The notes under the pieces: model-generated
Databases searched by the model: none
What the model saw: only the letters and a program-made list of their open reading frames with translations
Told to the model about the DNA's origin: nothing
NCBI RefSeq assembly: GCF_019924925.1
Contig: NC_067220.1
Coordinates: 9,164,127 to 9,228,126, forward strand
DNA length: 64,000 nucleotides
Source of the DNA: Ctenopharyngodon idella
Lineage: Eukaryota > Chordata > Actinopteri > Cypriniformes > Xenocyprididae
Direction of reading: 5' to 3'
Made by a program: the position numbers and the translations under genes
Shown here: positions 47,797 to 59,129 of the stretch, one piece after another
Numbering within the stretch: position 1 is the first letter of the stretch
Layout of the letters: every line of letters begins with the position of its first letter

Positions 47797-49884
47797 TCAT
47801 TTGTCGGAGAGAGAGTGGGCACCACAGTCGTAGCCTCTGTGTGGCCCGTCTGCATGATAAGCTCCACTGTGCCAGTAGGACGAGTCGCAAACTGTCTGTA
47901 AAGAATTGATTTCTGACGCAGAAGAGTTGCCGTCTCTCCGTTTCGATCTCTTTCGATTGCGCAGGATAAAGACCAGCATTCCCACCACGGTGAAGGCAGA
48001 CGTCACGAAAACCAGCAGCAGGCCGGGCACGAGCACCGATATCGACACTCTGCTGGGCTCCAGGTAGGAGTTGGGCCTCGTCCCCGTGTCTACTGGGAAA
48101 GTGCTGTTTTTGGACAAGGAGGTGGGGGAGATCTTCTCGTACAGCTGAGGGCACATCAGATCATTCCTGATTCGCCGGAAATCCCTCTTCCAGAACTCCT
48201 CGGGGGACTCACACTTGAGATCGCTCACAATGACGTCCGCCCCGAGTTTGTCTGTCCACTGTTTGAATGGGACGATGTTGCACGAGCAATCCCAGGGGTT
48301 CCCATGTAAATCGATCTGGATAATGGAGTTGAGTTGGTCTAGGACACCTGGCACGGGAAGATATGTGAAATAATTGTTATGCAAGCTTATTTTAGACAAA
48401 GAAACCCCCAAGAACGCATCCACGGGTAGAGCTTTGAGCAGGTTGTTGTTGAGGAAGAGCACCCTCAAGTTGGGCATCGGACTGAAGGTGCCCGGCATTA
48501 TGAGCTGGATGTCATTATATTCCAAACTGAGATACTCCAGGTTCTGAAGGCCAACGAACATCTCCGCCATTAAATTATCCAAGTAGTTCTTGTCCATGTA
48601 GAGCCACCTCAACTCGGTCAGATTATGAAAAGTGCCGTTTTCGATCATTTTTATGTTATTCCCCCCCAAATCAAGCAAATTCAAGCTATGATAGCCTCTG
48701 AGCTGGTTCCTTCTGACAGTGTGAATGTTGTTGTCGCGCAGATTTAACTCGTGCGCGGTCAGGGGTTTGGGTTTGAGATTAGCCACACTTTCTATCTTCC
48801 TGCCCTCGCAGTTAACCCCAAGCCCTTGTCTAGTTCCTATAAGCTTACAACTACAAGACTGAGGGCAGGTCGAATTAGCCGGCGGCTCCCTTTCAATTGC
48901 ACCAGTCGCCATGGCCGTGGGCTTCATTTTCAACTGCCAATTCTCCCTGGCTTTAGGAGGCCCCTTGTTATGCCCTCCCCTGGCGCTATGGGACTCGGTC
49001 ACCCCGCTCGTTTTATAGGGCGTAGGATGGGGGCCGCGATTGGGGGTCTCGTCCTGGGTGGGAGGCGCCACCAGGCTGGAATCCATGCCGCTCTTTGAAG
49101 GGCACAGCTCGGTCTCGGCCGTTTCATTCAGGTCATTCCCTTGCAGCCGAGTGGGCGCCTCACAAATGACCCTTCCAATGAGCGCGTTCTGCGGGATGTT
49201 CTCTAGCCATTCCTTTAGGGAAACCAGGTCGCAGTTGCAATCCCATGGGTTGTCCTCCAGTAAAACCTCCACGATGCCAGGTATCTGCTCTAGAATCCCT
49301 TCGTAAGGCAACGTTTTTATTCGGTTCCCCCTCAGATCGAGGTGCGTGATGGGCACGTTCTGAAACACGTTGATGGGAAGAGCGCTAATAAGGTTGTCGT
49401 TTAAGATTAAAACTTCGAGCTTACTCAGGTCCCTGAACACAGATGGGTCAATGTCCCTCAGAAGGTTGAAGTCGGCTTGAAGGTACTCCAGGTCGTCTAA
49501 ACCGAGAAACGTACTCTTTTTGAAAGACCTGATCTTGTTGTTATTAATGTGCAGCCGTTTCACAAGCTGCAGTCCTAGGAAAGCGCCCGGCACGATGTCG
49601 TGCAAGCCATTGTTCTCCAAATGCAAGCTCACGGCATTGTAAAAGTTAGCAAACTCGTTGGGGAACAGTCTGGATAAAGAATTCCCGTGAAGCAGGAGGT
49701 GATAAAACTGGGAGCTCGGACCTGTCAAATGGTGCAGGTTTGTGAGGCTCCTTTTCTCACAGTCAATGTGCAAATCGCCTTCTATTGCATTGCAGGAGCA
49801 GATCTGCTCCTTACAGACGTCCCTTGTAACATTCCCGATAGCTACACAAAGAGCCGCCTTCAGCAACACAATCCAAAGCAGCAT
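47797..49884 (-). CDS. slitrk1: SLIT and NTRK-like protein 1 (SLITRK1), intact
   Basis: Neuronal single-pass membrane protein. In mammals SLITRK1 is postsynaptic, binds presynaptic LAR-type receptor tyrosine phosphatases through its first leucine-rich domain and promotes synapse formation and neurite growth. Seen here, in residues: signal peptide 1-17; LRR N-cap cysteines 24-45; LRRs about 57-205; C-cap 213-262 with NPWDCNC; Pro/Thr-rich linker 262-338; second N-cap 340-360; LRRs about 376-523; second C-cap 529-579 with NPWDCSC; transmembrane helix about 614-641; 54-residue tail. N-glycosylation sequons stand at N18, N253, N337, N416, N421 and N593. The short tail and the MLLWIVLL start identify SLITRK1 among the family (human about 696 residues). 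The ATG at 49884 is the first in frame: a TGA lies at 49930-49932, and it has A at -3. The tail ends SLSDK; mammals as I recall end SLSD, so the last Lys may be lineage-specific. Confidence 0.97.
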   Translation of the reverse strand: MLLWIVLLKAALCVAIGNVTRDVCKEQICSCNAIEGDLHIDCEKRSLTNLHHLTGPSSQFYHLLLHGNSLSRLFPNEFANFYNAVSLHLENNGLHDIVPGAFLGLQLVKRLHINNNKIRSFKKSTFLGLDDLEYLQADFNLLRDIDPSVFRDLSKLEVLILNDNLISALPINVFQNVPITHLDLRGNRIKTLPYEGILEQIPGIVEVLLEDNPWDCNCDLVSLKEWLENIPQNALIGRVICEAPTRLQGNDLNETAETELCPSKSGMDSSLVAPPTQDETPNRGPHPTPYKTSGVTESHSARGGHNKGPPKARENWQLKMKPTAMATGAIEREPPANSTCPQSCSCKLIGTRQGLGVNCEGRKIESVANLKPKPLTAHELNLRDNNIHTVRRNQLRGYHSLNLLDLGGNNIKMIENGTFHNLTELRWLYMDKNYLDNLMAEMFVGLQNLEYLSLEYNDIQLIMPGTFSPMPNLRVLFLNNNLLKALPVDAFLGVSLSKISLHNNYFTYLPVPGVLDQLNSIIQIDLHGNPWDCSCNIVPFKQWTDKLGADVIVSDLKCESPEEFWKRDFRRIRNDLMCPQLYEKISPTSLSKNSTFPVDTGTRPNSYLEPSRVSISVLVPGLLLVFVTSAFTVVGMLVFILRNRKRSKRRDGNSSASEINSLQTVCDSSYWHSGAYHADGPHRGYDCGAHSLSDK

Positions 49885-50263
49885 TTTCAATATGACACAA
49901 TCATCCCCGACATCAAGACATGAATACAATCAGCAAGAGGGCGAGAAATGAGATATATCTCCAGTCTAAAAAAGCAGGGGACACTCTGTGATTATATCCA
50001 TGCTCAGCTCGCTATGTCCAGATTGAGAAAAATCGACAGCAAGAAGCCTCTTTTTCATCACCTCCCCATCGCATGCCATCAAAACAATATTAAAGCCTAC
50101 AGAATGACATCTTCAACTCAATTATTTGGCTTTTCGGGCTCGCAAATCACTGACCTTGTGCATTTCTCACATATCCACGGCGCGGGAGCTGTTCTTTCTC
50201 CCGTGGTGCTGAAATCACACCGCGCACATCTCAATACATCGCTGTAAGATTAATCCGAGATTC

Positions 50264-50482
50264 TTACATCTTTAGCATCCTTCCTCGGACTCCGGCGGCT
50301 TCGTTCAACGCTTTTGCATCACAAAGACGGTTGCTGAGAGATTCTGGACTTTTCAGCCCGGTGTTCACTGGCAGATCTAACACCCTCTGCTGAGCTGCAA
50401 AGGCAAAAATCCATCGGATGAGGGAATGCTTGCTTGCTCGCTCGCTCGCTCGCTCGCGCGGGGGGGAAAAAACAGTCCACAT
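50264..50482 (-). CDS. Possible 72-codon upstream ORF in the slitrk1 leader
   Basis: An ATG at 50482 opens a frame starting MWTVFSPP that ends with TAA at 50264-50266, about 380 nt before the slitrk1 ATG. The GAGC microsatellite is read as an ERAS-type repeat. There is no recognised domain. It matters only if transcription starts upstream of 50482; it could restrain slitrk1 translation. It may equally be a chance frame. Confidence 0.25.
   Translation of the reverse strand: MWTVFSPPRERASERASKHSLIRWIFAFAAQQRVLDLPVNTGLKSPESLSNRLCDAKALNEAAGVRGRMLKM
50428..50460. repeat. GCTC/GAGC tetranucleotide repeat in the slitrk1 leader
   Basis: About eight GCTY units, the first two GCTT and the rest GCTC, running into GCGCGGGGGG. 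It is the most GC-rich microsatellite in the window and lies about 550 bases upstream of the start codon. Confidence 0.8.
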
Positions 50483-50879
50483 ACAGGGCAAGTGTTGGAA
50501 ATGTCCACAAAAATCGCCGTCGAAGGGTTTAGATTGGTCTCATTCCAGGATGGGTTTCTCCTCTCTAACAACGCCGACAGCTTTCGTAGAGCCACTCCGT
50601 TTCCCCCATCCAAATGTCTTTAAAGCACACAGCATTTCCAGAGTCCTCACAGACGATATTCCCGTTTTAGATAGGAAAAAGAAAAAGAAAAGCTCAAGTA
50701 TTCCACAAAGCACAGGTGTTGTTCGCGTGAACGTTGTTTCTTTTTTTTCCGCTGTGAGTGTGTGAGAGTGTGTGTGTGGAGGGGGAACTGCAGTTGAATG
50801 CGGTAAAATAATTAACTACTCGACGTGCATGCAACAGTGCAGCCGGTGCGCTGAGCTTCTTCTATTACTGTCACAACAA

Positions 50880-51145
50880 ACACTGCGTCAAGACTATAGG
50901 AACTATGCGCACATAAGCTACGTCACAGCTCTTAAGACATGCGATTTGGAAAATAAGTGCATTTCAACAGGAACACTGGGTATTCCCTTTTACATCAGCC
51001 TGCATTGTTTTTTTTTTTTTTCCTGGCTTTTTTTTTTTTTTATGCAGGCAGAGGATCGACGCATCAAATCTTTGACTATTAAAACAAGTGTGGATTTATT
51101 GAAACTCAATGCATATATTAAATTTATAGCGTGTCTCTGACATCA

Positions 51146-51179
<34 letters not shown>

Positions 51180-51855
51180 CTTTCTTAAAATATCTGGTTT
51201 GTAAAACAAGCAGATAACGGGTTCGTGTGTGTCTGCTAGTCTGTATGTGATTGATGGGGATTTTATAATAATTTGCAAACACTTCACTGGCAAATACATG
51301 AGAGTACAAGCCTTTCTGACTCAAAACGCTACAGCATCACGATTCCGTCTCTGGCATCTTAACAGTACTGTATGAAAACTGCTTCATATCTGAGGTGTGC
51401 CTGCCTCCAACGCAATCGATCAGTAAATCACTATTCTGCATTTAAAGGTGAGAGATGATGCATGTAAAGGGTTTGCAATAAGCAATATTATTAATTAAAT
51501 GCAACTATTTTTAGAACTGGGTATCAATCAAATGAGCTCCTTAAAAGCGAATCATTCATAATGAGTAACTGCAAATAGATTATATGGAGAGAGATAGAAT
51601 AAAAAGTTAACCCGCTGATGCATGAACTATTAAATGAATGGAAGGAAGAAAATATCTTTGTTATTTTTACATTAAATATAAGTCATATTTACATGTCAAA
51701 ATGTAAGGCGTTTTTTTTTTTTTTTTTAAATAAAAATGCAATGACAAGCATGCTTTGGGTGAGTGTAGTTCATCACTGTATGCCATTAAATTATACAATG
51801 TTAATATACCAACCTAATTCACTACAGTTTTATCCACACACAATTACTTAATGAG
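50880..51855. other. Gene-free DNA upstream of slitrk1
   Basis: T runs at 51009-51041 and an A run at 51147-51177. The composition turns AT-rich beyond 50950, marking the edge of the promoter-like region. Confidence 0.45.
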
Positions 51856-51859
51856 ACTA

Positions 51860-52130
51860 AAATAATACTATAAACATTCACTAATTAACATGAGCAGCAA
51901 ATTAGCATATTAGAATGATTTCTAAAGGATGTGACACTGAACACTGGAGTTATGATGCTGAAAATACAACTTTGATCACAGAAATAAACTGCATTTTAAA
52001 ATATTTTCAAAAAGAAAACTTTTTAATTTGTAATAATATTTCACAATATTACTGTTTTTTTAACTGTATTTTTGACTATCTAAATCTAAATTAAAGTGAT
52101 TAAAGTGAGCAAAAAAGTTTTTAATGTTGT
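51860..52130 (-). repeat. Dispersed repeat D, copy 7
   Basis: The inverse core is present but worn (TTCTAAAGGATGTGACACTG), followed by ATGATGCTGAAAATACAAC. Confidence 0.65.
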
Positions 52131-52159
52131 CTATGTGGTGTTTTTTAATATGCTTTAAG

Positions 52160-52890
52160 ACAAATCATGTACAAATTCATAAGTCAACACCATTGCTGAG
52201 TATTTTCTCCTGAAATCGCTGGTGACTGTGACGTCACAAACTACCTTGTAACCAATCACGTCAAAGTGTGGGCAGGCTTTAGCATATCATTAACAGCAAA
52301 CTAGCAGGGGAGTCTCGAGAGAAGCCAGGTTATCCCGGTATATTTTTCTGTTGATATGAAAAATCTTGTACATTTAGCAATATGGCTGGCGTATGATGTA
52401 TTACAATGTTATGATGAACGATATGCCTGTCTCCACCAAGTTGTTCAAAGCGTCTGTAAGGATTGATTGTTTGATTGATGTTTGATTGTTAGAAGGCAGC
52501 TGTCTGACTCTGACATGGCAAAGGGGAACATGGTTTGTGTAACATTAGCAACACATTATTAGCTGTTTGATAACATAGTTAAGCAAAAGGATAATAATAT
52601 TAATTACCGTTAAGTGTCCGATGTTGTAAAGAGCGATACTTTTGTGCAGCGTTTACCTCAATAAGTTGACTGAGTGGATCTCTGAGCTGGTGTGAGTGGA
52701 GGCGGAGCTAATTTGCATGTTCATTGATCCGCATATACTAAATGAGGCAAGGGTGTAGAGTTACATTCAAGCTATTTTAAGGCATGAAGATATTTTTTTT
52801 CTACAGGAAAAAAAAAGTTTAAATGTGTCATTTTGGTGATCAAAGATGAGTTTAAGGGATAAAAATATTGACTAGGGGGACTTTAAATAG
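52160..52890. repeat. Probable dispersed repeat ending ...GGGGGACTTTAA
   Basis: The terminus AGGGGGACTTTAA near 52875-52887, with GGAGGCGGAGCTAATTTGCA inside, resembles TTAA-type cyprinid elements. The left boundary is not clear. Confidence 0.45.
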
Positions 52891-52894
52891 ATAT

Positions 52895-54090
52895 ATGTCA
52901 CACAGTATGCACTGTGAGATATTATGGATTACTATGGATATTGTGTCATCAAATTTCATCTTCTGTTATTGAGCAATTTAAACACAAATTGGCCATGCAG
53001 GAATATTGCATGCCATTTTAAATGAAAAAGAATCATTTCATGCTCAAGTGAATGCTAGATGTATGTAACTCCAATACAGTACTGTGTTCAGTTGTAATTT
53101 AGTCAACAACCCCTTTTTCCCCCCACTCATGCACACACATGCATCTCCATAGCATGTGTACATAGAAGCAGCTGTCATAAATCTTGCCTTCTCCACATAT
53201 AGAAGTGCAGTATGGCAGCCTGGCTTGCTGCTTGTTGTTGATCTTATGTCAATATAGTGTGGATGTGCACAGGTCAAAACAATGCTAGCGGTTCAGACAC
53301 GACCATCTCCAACTCCCTTTGGCCTAATAGTCTAGACGCTGCTGTCTTCCCCATCATAAGTTTTGACACTGGCCCACAAATTTGGGAAGAACTGTTGTGT
53401 AGTTCACTTCTGTGTAGCCAGAACAAAGAAATATGTTCATTGTTTGGAAAGGAGAGGATGCTGTAGGAACACTTAGTTTGAAAGGGAGCCAAACCCAGTG
53501 CTGTGTAAATAAAAGTTCCTTCTTTTTCTCTTTACTTTACTCTACTTCAGAGTTTCAGTCTCCCTCATTCTGTTTAATATCAGCAACAAATAGAGTTTCA
53601 GACATACTACAGTACCAGTACCGCTTTGTGAAATTGGAAGAGGCATTATGGTCGGTTGAGTCATATTTCACCTTGTTTTCAGGTTTATGTTTGAACAAGG
53701 ATAAATAATATGTGCGACATACGTTCCCAATGTCAAGCAGCCACGTTGTGGAACTCTTTATAAATAATGGCTGAAATGCTCTGAATGACACTATGAAAAA
53801 CATTTTAAAGAAAAAGATGAATTCTGTGATATAAACACTGGCTGTACTTAAAGTTCCCACATAATTAAGGATCATAATGGCCTCATACACATTTTAAAAG
53901 TGATTTACCAATATATGATTCTATTTCTTCCATGGAACACAGAAGGTTAAATATAATTCATGTTGCTCTTTTTTGAATGAAAATGAATGAGGATAGATGC
54001 TTTCAAGCTCCGAAAATAAGGAAAAAAAGCAAACTAAATATTCAATATTATATGATGCTTTTTGATCATTTGTGGTCATTTTTTCCCCAC
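52895..54090. other. Gene-free DNA
   Basis: Mixed sequence; frames near 53257-53708 have no known motif. Confidence 0.4.
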
Positions 54091-54377
54091 ATTAGTTGAA
54101 TAGAAAAGCATTCAGAGTAAGCAAATCATACTTATGAGATAAAAAGTCATAATTATGACATTAAAGGGGTCATGAGAAATCAAAATTGCCTTGATTTTTT
54201 GACATATATAAGAGGTCTTTGTACCATTAAAACATCCTGCAAGTTTCAGCACTTAAAATGTTCTGAAAGCTCCAAAAATGTTGTTTCAATATTGTGGGAT
54301 CTGTGACGTGACATGAGCAAATACATTTGCATATGACTGCCTCCAGAGCACGATACTGATGGTTATACATCATCGCA

Positions 54378-54494
54378 CCTTAGGCCCCGCCCACTGGCAT
54401 TCAGTCGCTAATATTTGCCATCACTGGATGTGAACATCACATCACGTCAAACGCAAACAGAACCCATTATAATCACTGATGCTGTCTACACTGG

Positions 54495-54542
<48 letters not shown>

Positions 54543-54684
54543 CACACACACAAACACACACACATAATATGTGCATCAGAATGTGAATGCGCATCTGTAT
54601 ACTCTATCCAGTGTAGACAGCATCAGTGATTATAATGGGTTCTGTTTGCGTTTGACGTGACGTGATGTGTAGGCGGGGCCTAAG

Positions 54685-54685
<1 letters not shown>
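54378..54685. repeat. Inverted repeat around an (AC)n loop
   Basis: CCTTAGGCCCCGCCCA at 54378 and AATCACTGATGCTGTCTACA at 54471 recur in reverse at 54605-54685. The right arm lacks about 40 bases of the left. The loop holds (AC)n at 54499-54565. Confidence 0.8.

Positions 54686-54689
<4 letters not shown>

Positions 54690-54721
<32 letters not shown>
54690..54721. repeat. (TA)n microsatellite
   Basis: About 16 TA units at the end of the inverted repeat. Confidence 0.9.
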
Positions 54722-54724
<3 letters not shown>

Positions 54725-54754
54725 AAAAAACTTTATTAACATTATAAGTGAACC

Positions 54755-55783
54755 TTAAAGCTGCAGTCCGTAAGTTTTGCCTCTTTGTCGCCATCTCTGT
54801 TTGAAACCCGCAATTGCCGTTATTTGAGGAATTATCATCTTTATGTGGGTTGTGCATCATCATGGCTCTTCAACGTGGATAAATCTAATGTTTGCTGACA
54901 GTCACCACATCATGTGTGGATACTGTACTTCGGAATCACAGGTTGTAGTTTTGGAAGTATGACCAAAATAAGAATTTTCAAAGGAAAATGTCATCTGCAC
55001 AAGTAAAAAATCTGCCACTTTTGTTCTGACCAACTGAGAAAAAAAAGCATTAAAATAAATCGCGCTGCCAATGGTGATTAAATCTAACGATCGTTTAGCT
55101 CGGATCACGTCCAACTGTGCAAATTATTATTATTGTTATACTTTGTTCTCAAATTGTTAATGTTAACAACATCAGCATTGCGTAACTACATGTATTTAGT
55201 GTGTGTTACCTGTAGATTTCTATTTCTGTACAGTCTAATCTAATATGACAGTTAATTTGTCAAACCAAACAATCCGCCATAAAAACGATAAGTTTAATTA
55301 TTGCAGCTGCTGTGAGAAAAGGCTATAAATAATCCGCCGCCTGCAGAATCCTCACATGCCATATAGCCTAGTAGCTGGGACTCTTTCTTCATGTAAACAG
55401 ACGTGACGTAATGACGCAAAGGCGAACGGCTGCATGCTTGAGTTTCCCGCGAAAACCCACCAGTACCATCCGGATTAGAAAAACATTATTACAAGCTTAC
55501 CATTGTGAATCGGGCTAATGAGGTGTTCACATGCGACTTGCGCGAATAAATCGCGTGTAGTTGGACGCTTGAACATTTTGAGTTTACTCGCTTCATTCGG
55601 GCGTGAAATTCACTTCACAACAGACACGAATTTGTGTCATGAGAGGGGCTTCTGCCAGGCGGCTCCAGTCTCGTTTCTGCACACTTCCTCTGAATAAACA
55701 CATCAACTCGTCAGTGGGAAAGTAGTTGTAAAATACGGCGAATACACTCAATTTCCTGGCTTTAGCTAGCTTGTAGTCTCAAA

Positions 55784-55817
<34 letters not shown>

Positions 55818-56368
55818 CTCAAATTGAGTAAAGAGCGTTTTTTACAACTTACCAGATTGTCCGACTCCCTCACTCACTTTCTTCCAAGCAAGATCCTTTT
55901 TATTCTTATTTCTATAAAAGTATGAAGGTGTATCATACAGCTCCGGGTATCCACATACAGTGACAATGATTTTGTCCTCCGTTGTTGTTTCGGATTTCTG
56001 CCTCCTCTCGCTACGTCTTAATCACGTCGTAATCACATCGTAATCACGTCACTACTATAGCAAGCTCCTGATTGGTTAACGCAGCGCGAATTTTCGCCTA
56101 AGTTCAGATTTTTCAAATCGCCCGAAAAGCTCTATTCGTGCTGCGTCATTTGCGCCACCTCATTCGCATGAATCGCGCCGCAGGATGTCTATTCGCATCT
56201 TTGCATTGACTGAACATGTAAATCACTCGCGCTTAACGCTTCATTCGCGTCTGGTGTGAACGCACCATTAGGTAAGGAGATAGTTTTGAACACTGGCTGG
56301 TTATGTACTTTCTTAAAAATGGATTTTGGATAATTTTTAACCAAATAAGGTACGGATTGAAGCTTTAA
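54755..56368. mobile_element. TTAA-flanked element, middle level of the nest
   Basis: TTAA at 54755-54758 and 56365-56368; termini CCTTAAAGCTGCAGTCCGTA and (reverse) CCTTAAAGCTTCAATCCGTA. It contains a (TA)n at about 55786-55816 and the third-level repeat at 55516-56270. Confidence 0.75.
55516..56270. mobile_element. CpG-rich repeat, inner level of the nest
   Basis: Ends TAATGAGGTGTTCACA and (reverse) TAATGGTGCGTTCACA are imperfect inverted repeats; each side continues with CGCGAAT-like words. No clear target duplication was seen. Confidence 0.6.
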
Positions 56369-56499
56369 GGAAGCATAATAAAATATGGTGAAAAAAAAAA
56401 AAAAAAACATGTCATGAACCCTTTAAAATTTAAAGTCTCAATTATGAGATGAAAAATTATACATAATTATGACTTTTAATGTCACAATTACAACTTTTT

Positions 56500-56750
56500 A
56501 TTTCATATTATTAATCAAAGCATGCTGTGTGGTGGAAATGGGTTTCATAATTGCCAATAAAATAGAGGCATTTGAAATGCTGCTGCTTTTACATGAAGAA
56601 TGATTTAATAAACAAGTAATGCAATGTATCTATAATTAAATAAATTCAGCCAAATCTGTATCTTTTCCATCGAGTTTTGAAATACACCTAAAATCACGCA
56701 TTCTGCACAGGTAGAGCAGTATATAGCCCATGAAGGCCCAGTTGTTAAAT
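56500..56750 (+). repeat. Local duplication, copy 1
   Basis: From ATCAAAGCATGCTG through TTGCCAATAAAATAGAGGCA, TTTGAAATGCTGCTG and GCCAAATCTGTATCTTTT to GGTAGAGCAG. The same order recurs at 58845-59125. Confidence 0.75.
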
Positions 56751-56754
56751 GGAA

Positions 56755-57950
56755 AACAGCAGAGTCAGCATTCTGCCGAACTTATCCTTTGTGTACCACT
56801 GAAAAACCTTCAATGTGCTTCACAATCACCAGAACAATTCAATCTTTATGGGATGTTGTGGAGCACAAAGAATGAGATAAAGCAGAATATGACCTTTTTC
56901 AACCCTTAAAAAGACTTTTTCATCACAATTCGTGACTTGTTTACCAGGAAGAAAGACTGTTGAGATGAAAAAGGGTTATTAGGCTGCTGATTTGAAAAAT
57001 TGCAAATACATTATGTATATTAGTAAATAAATGTACCAAACACTATATTAAATATAGGGCCACAATAATCCTCATTCAGTGTCTTATTTATACCAGCCAT
57101 CTCAGTCTGAAAGCTCCATGGCTTGTGTAAATAAAAGTTCAGCAGCATGGAGGACTCCCAACAGAAACAGGGCTCATTACTGCACAGATTGGCTCTATGG
57201 ATTCAGGCTGTGAGACAGTGATGGAAATGAGCAAACCCAAGCTCTATTTACTAGAGACTTGACGGTCATGTGTGGCCTTGCAACCTCTAAGGACACACAA
57301 ATGGGATAATGGCAGTCAGTGACCATCAACAACTAACCCTTGGCTTAAACACCAGGTCAAACCTCTTTCTAAAGCAAAAATATATTGCTTGTGGTTATTT
57401 ATGGGGAAATTAATATACTGTAAACTGCAGATTCATTCTGACAATAAATCAATAAAATTATGAAGACCCAATCTGTTTTCATTTGAGTGTGTAGTGGAGT
57501 TGTTTTTACAATATTTAAGATTTATGAACAGGAATAATCCCACTTAAGTTATTGAATTTATTGGAAAGGCCTGGAAAGATTAATGACTAATTTAATGTGG
57601 GTTTATGTTTATGAATTTTATTTAATTTAATAGCATTTCCTTTTAGTTTGTTTCTGTTTTTTTCCAGGTCTCTACCCAGCTATAATTAAAAATAATGTGA
57701 ATTTAATATAAATGTCTATATAGATGCCTTGTTTTTATATAGGAACATCTGTGTATTAGCTCTGCAGGTTACATTAATATGCCAGTAGGTGGCGACAATC
57801 TTTGTGAGCGAATCATTGGATCATTACTGAACCGACTCTTTCAAACTCTGATTCACTCAGGAAAGAAACAAGTAGGTTAGTTGGAGATGTGCCACACCTT
57901 GCCACAACTTTTACTTCTCGTATCACAGCAGTGATCTATGTAAGCAAAGG
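56755..57950. other. Gene-free DNA
   Basis: Mixed sequence without recognised features. Confidence 0.4.
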
Positions 57951-57957
57951 CAAACAG

Positions 57958-57987
57958 TGTGTTTTTATGGAAGCCCGTTTCCACCAC

Positions 57988-58018
<31 letters not shown>

Positions 58019-58900
58019 GCTTTGGTAAATCATAATAAGACAAAATAATGGCATACTCCCCCGGTTTCACAGACAAGGCTTAAGCTAGTCCTGGACTAAA
58101 ATGCACGTTTGAGCTGTTTTAACTGAAAGCAACTTGTACTGACATGTCTTAAAATATGTCAGTGCCATTGTTTTGGTCTCAAGATGCACACCAGTAATGT
58201 TTTTTTTTCTAGTGAACATTTATAAAAGCTAATGCCCTAATTGAACTAAGGCCTAATCCTGATTTAGGCTAAGCCCTGTCTGTGAAACCGGGCCACTAAG
58301 TCATAAATATGAGATTAAAAAGTCTAATTATGGAATAAGTCAAAATTTGGTGTGTGTTTTTTTATGACTTACTGTCATAATTATGACTAAAAAGTCAAAA
58401 AAAATTATGACAATGTAAAAAAAAACACAATTTGACTTACAGTATATTATGACTTTTTATCCCATAATTTTGACGTTTTCTTCATAATTATGACTTTTTA
58501 TCTCATAAGTTTCACTTTTTATCTCATAATTTTGTCTATTTGCAAAATCTCATAATAATGACGAAAAAGTCATAATTATGATAAAAAAAAATCTAAATTA
58601 TGAGATAAAAAGTCAACTATGGAATAAGTCAAATTTTGATTGTTTTTTTTTTTTTTTTTTTATGGCTTACTGTCATAATTTTGACTTTTTATTTCATAAT
58701 TTTTACATTTTCCGATATCTCATAATTATGACATGACAGTAATTGACACAAAAACACAATTTAACTTATGTCATTTATGACTTTTTATCTAATAAGTTTC
58801 TCTTTTTATCTCATAATTTAGATTTTCTCTTACATTTCTCATAATTATTATTTACCAAAGCATATATTTTTTATTATGTGCCAAAAATGGGCTTCCATAA
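57958..58900. mobile_element. Foldback element with AT-rich internal repeat
   Basis: The left end ATGGAAGCCCGTTTCCACC, then an A run, then ATGCTTTGGTAAATCATAAT is mirrored at the right end (TTTACCAAAGCAT, then GGGCTTCCAT near 58895). Between them are many TCATAATTATGACTTTTTAT-type units on both strands (58295-58850). A separate MITE is inserted at 58059-58294. Confidence 0.7.
58059..58294. mobile_element. Foldback MITE (GTTTCACAGACAAGG family), uninterrupted
   Basis: Ends CCCGGTTTCACAGACAAGGC and (reverse) CCCGGTTTCACAGACAGGGC. It is the empty-site reference for the split copy at 11682-13790. Confidence 0.85.
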
Positions 58901-59125
58901 GATCACAATCATAGTTGCCAATAAAGTGGATGCATTTGAAATGCTGCTGTTTTTACATGAATAATGATTTAATGAACAAAAATGCAATGTATCTATTATT
59001 AAATTCAGCCAAATCTGTATCTTTTATGTCAAGTTTTAGTTTAATAAATGCATGTGTTCTGTAATATGATTAAAATTGCACATTCCCTTCAGGTAGAGCA
59101 GCATGTAGCTTATACAAGGAGGTCC
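58845..59125 (+). repeat. Local duplication, copy 2
   Basis: Matches 56500-56750 in order and orientation, including flank sequence beyond the foldback element end (TTGCCAATAAAGTGGATGCA). Confidence 0.75.
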
Positions 59126-59129
59126 AATT

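Larger units (their letters stand above)
49885..50870 (-). promoter_or_regulatory. slitrk1: Probable slitrk1 5'UTR and promoter region
   Basis: CpG dinucleotides are clearly denser here (for example 50160-50600) than in the surrounding AT-rich DNA, as expected of a vertebrate promoter. The segment holds a GAGC microsatellite (GCTC on the plus strand, 50428-50460), a G run at 50461-50466 and CT/GT-rich runs at 50735-50785. No convincing TATA box was seen and the transcription start is not determined. Whether an upstream noncoding exon exists cannot be decided from this sequence alone. Confidence 0.5.
54161..56425. mobile_element. TTAA-flanked element, outer level of a nest
   Basis: TTAA at 54161-54164 and 56422-56425, with termini AAAGGGGTCATGAGA and (reverse) AAAGGGTTCATGACA. 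It interrupts a TCATAATTATGA-type repeat whose two sides lie at 54130-54160 and 56430-56510. The same left terminus occurs at 1897. It contains an inverted repeat around (AC)n and a second TTAA element. Confidence 0.75.

Noticed and set aside
47693..48154. A 153-codon minus-strand frame overlapping the slitrk1 C-terminal region
   Set aside because: It is an out-of-frame shadow of the slitrk1 coding sequence.
49885..49929. A 15-codon N-terminal extension of SLITRK1
   Set aside because: It begins at TTG, not ATG, directly after an in-frame TGA at 49930-49932; the conserved signal peptide starts at the ATG at 49884.
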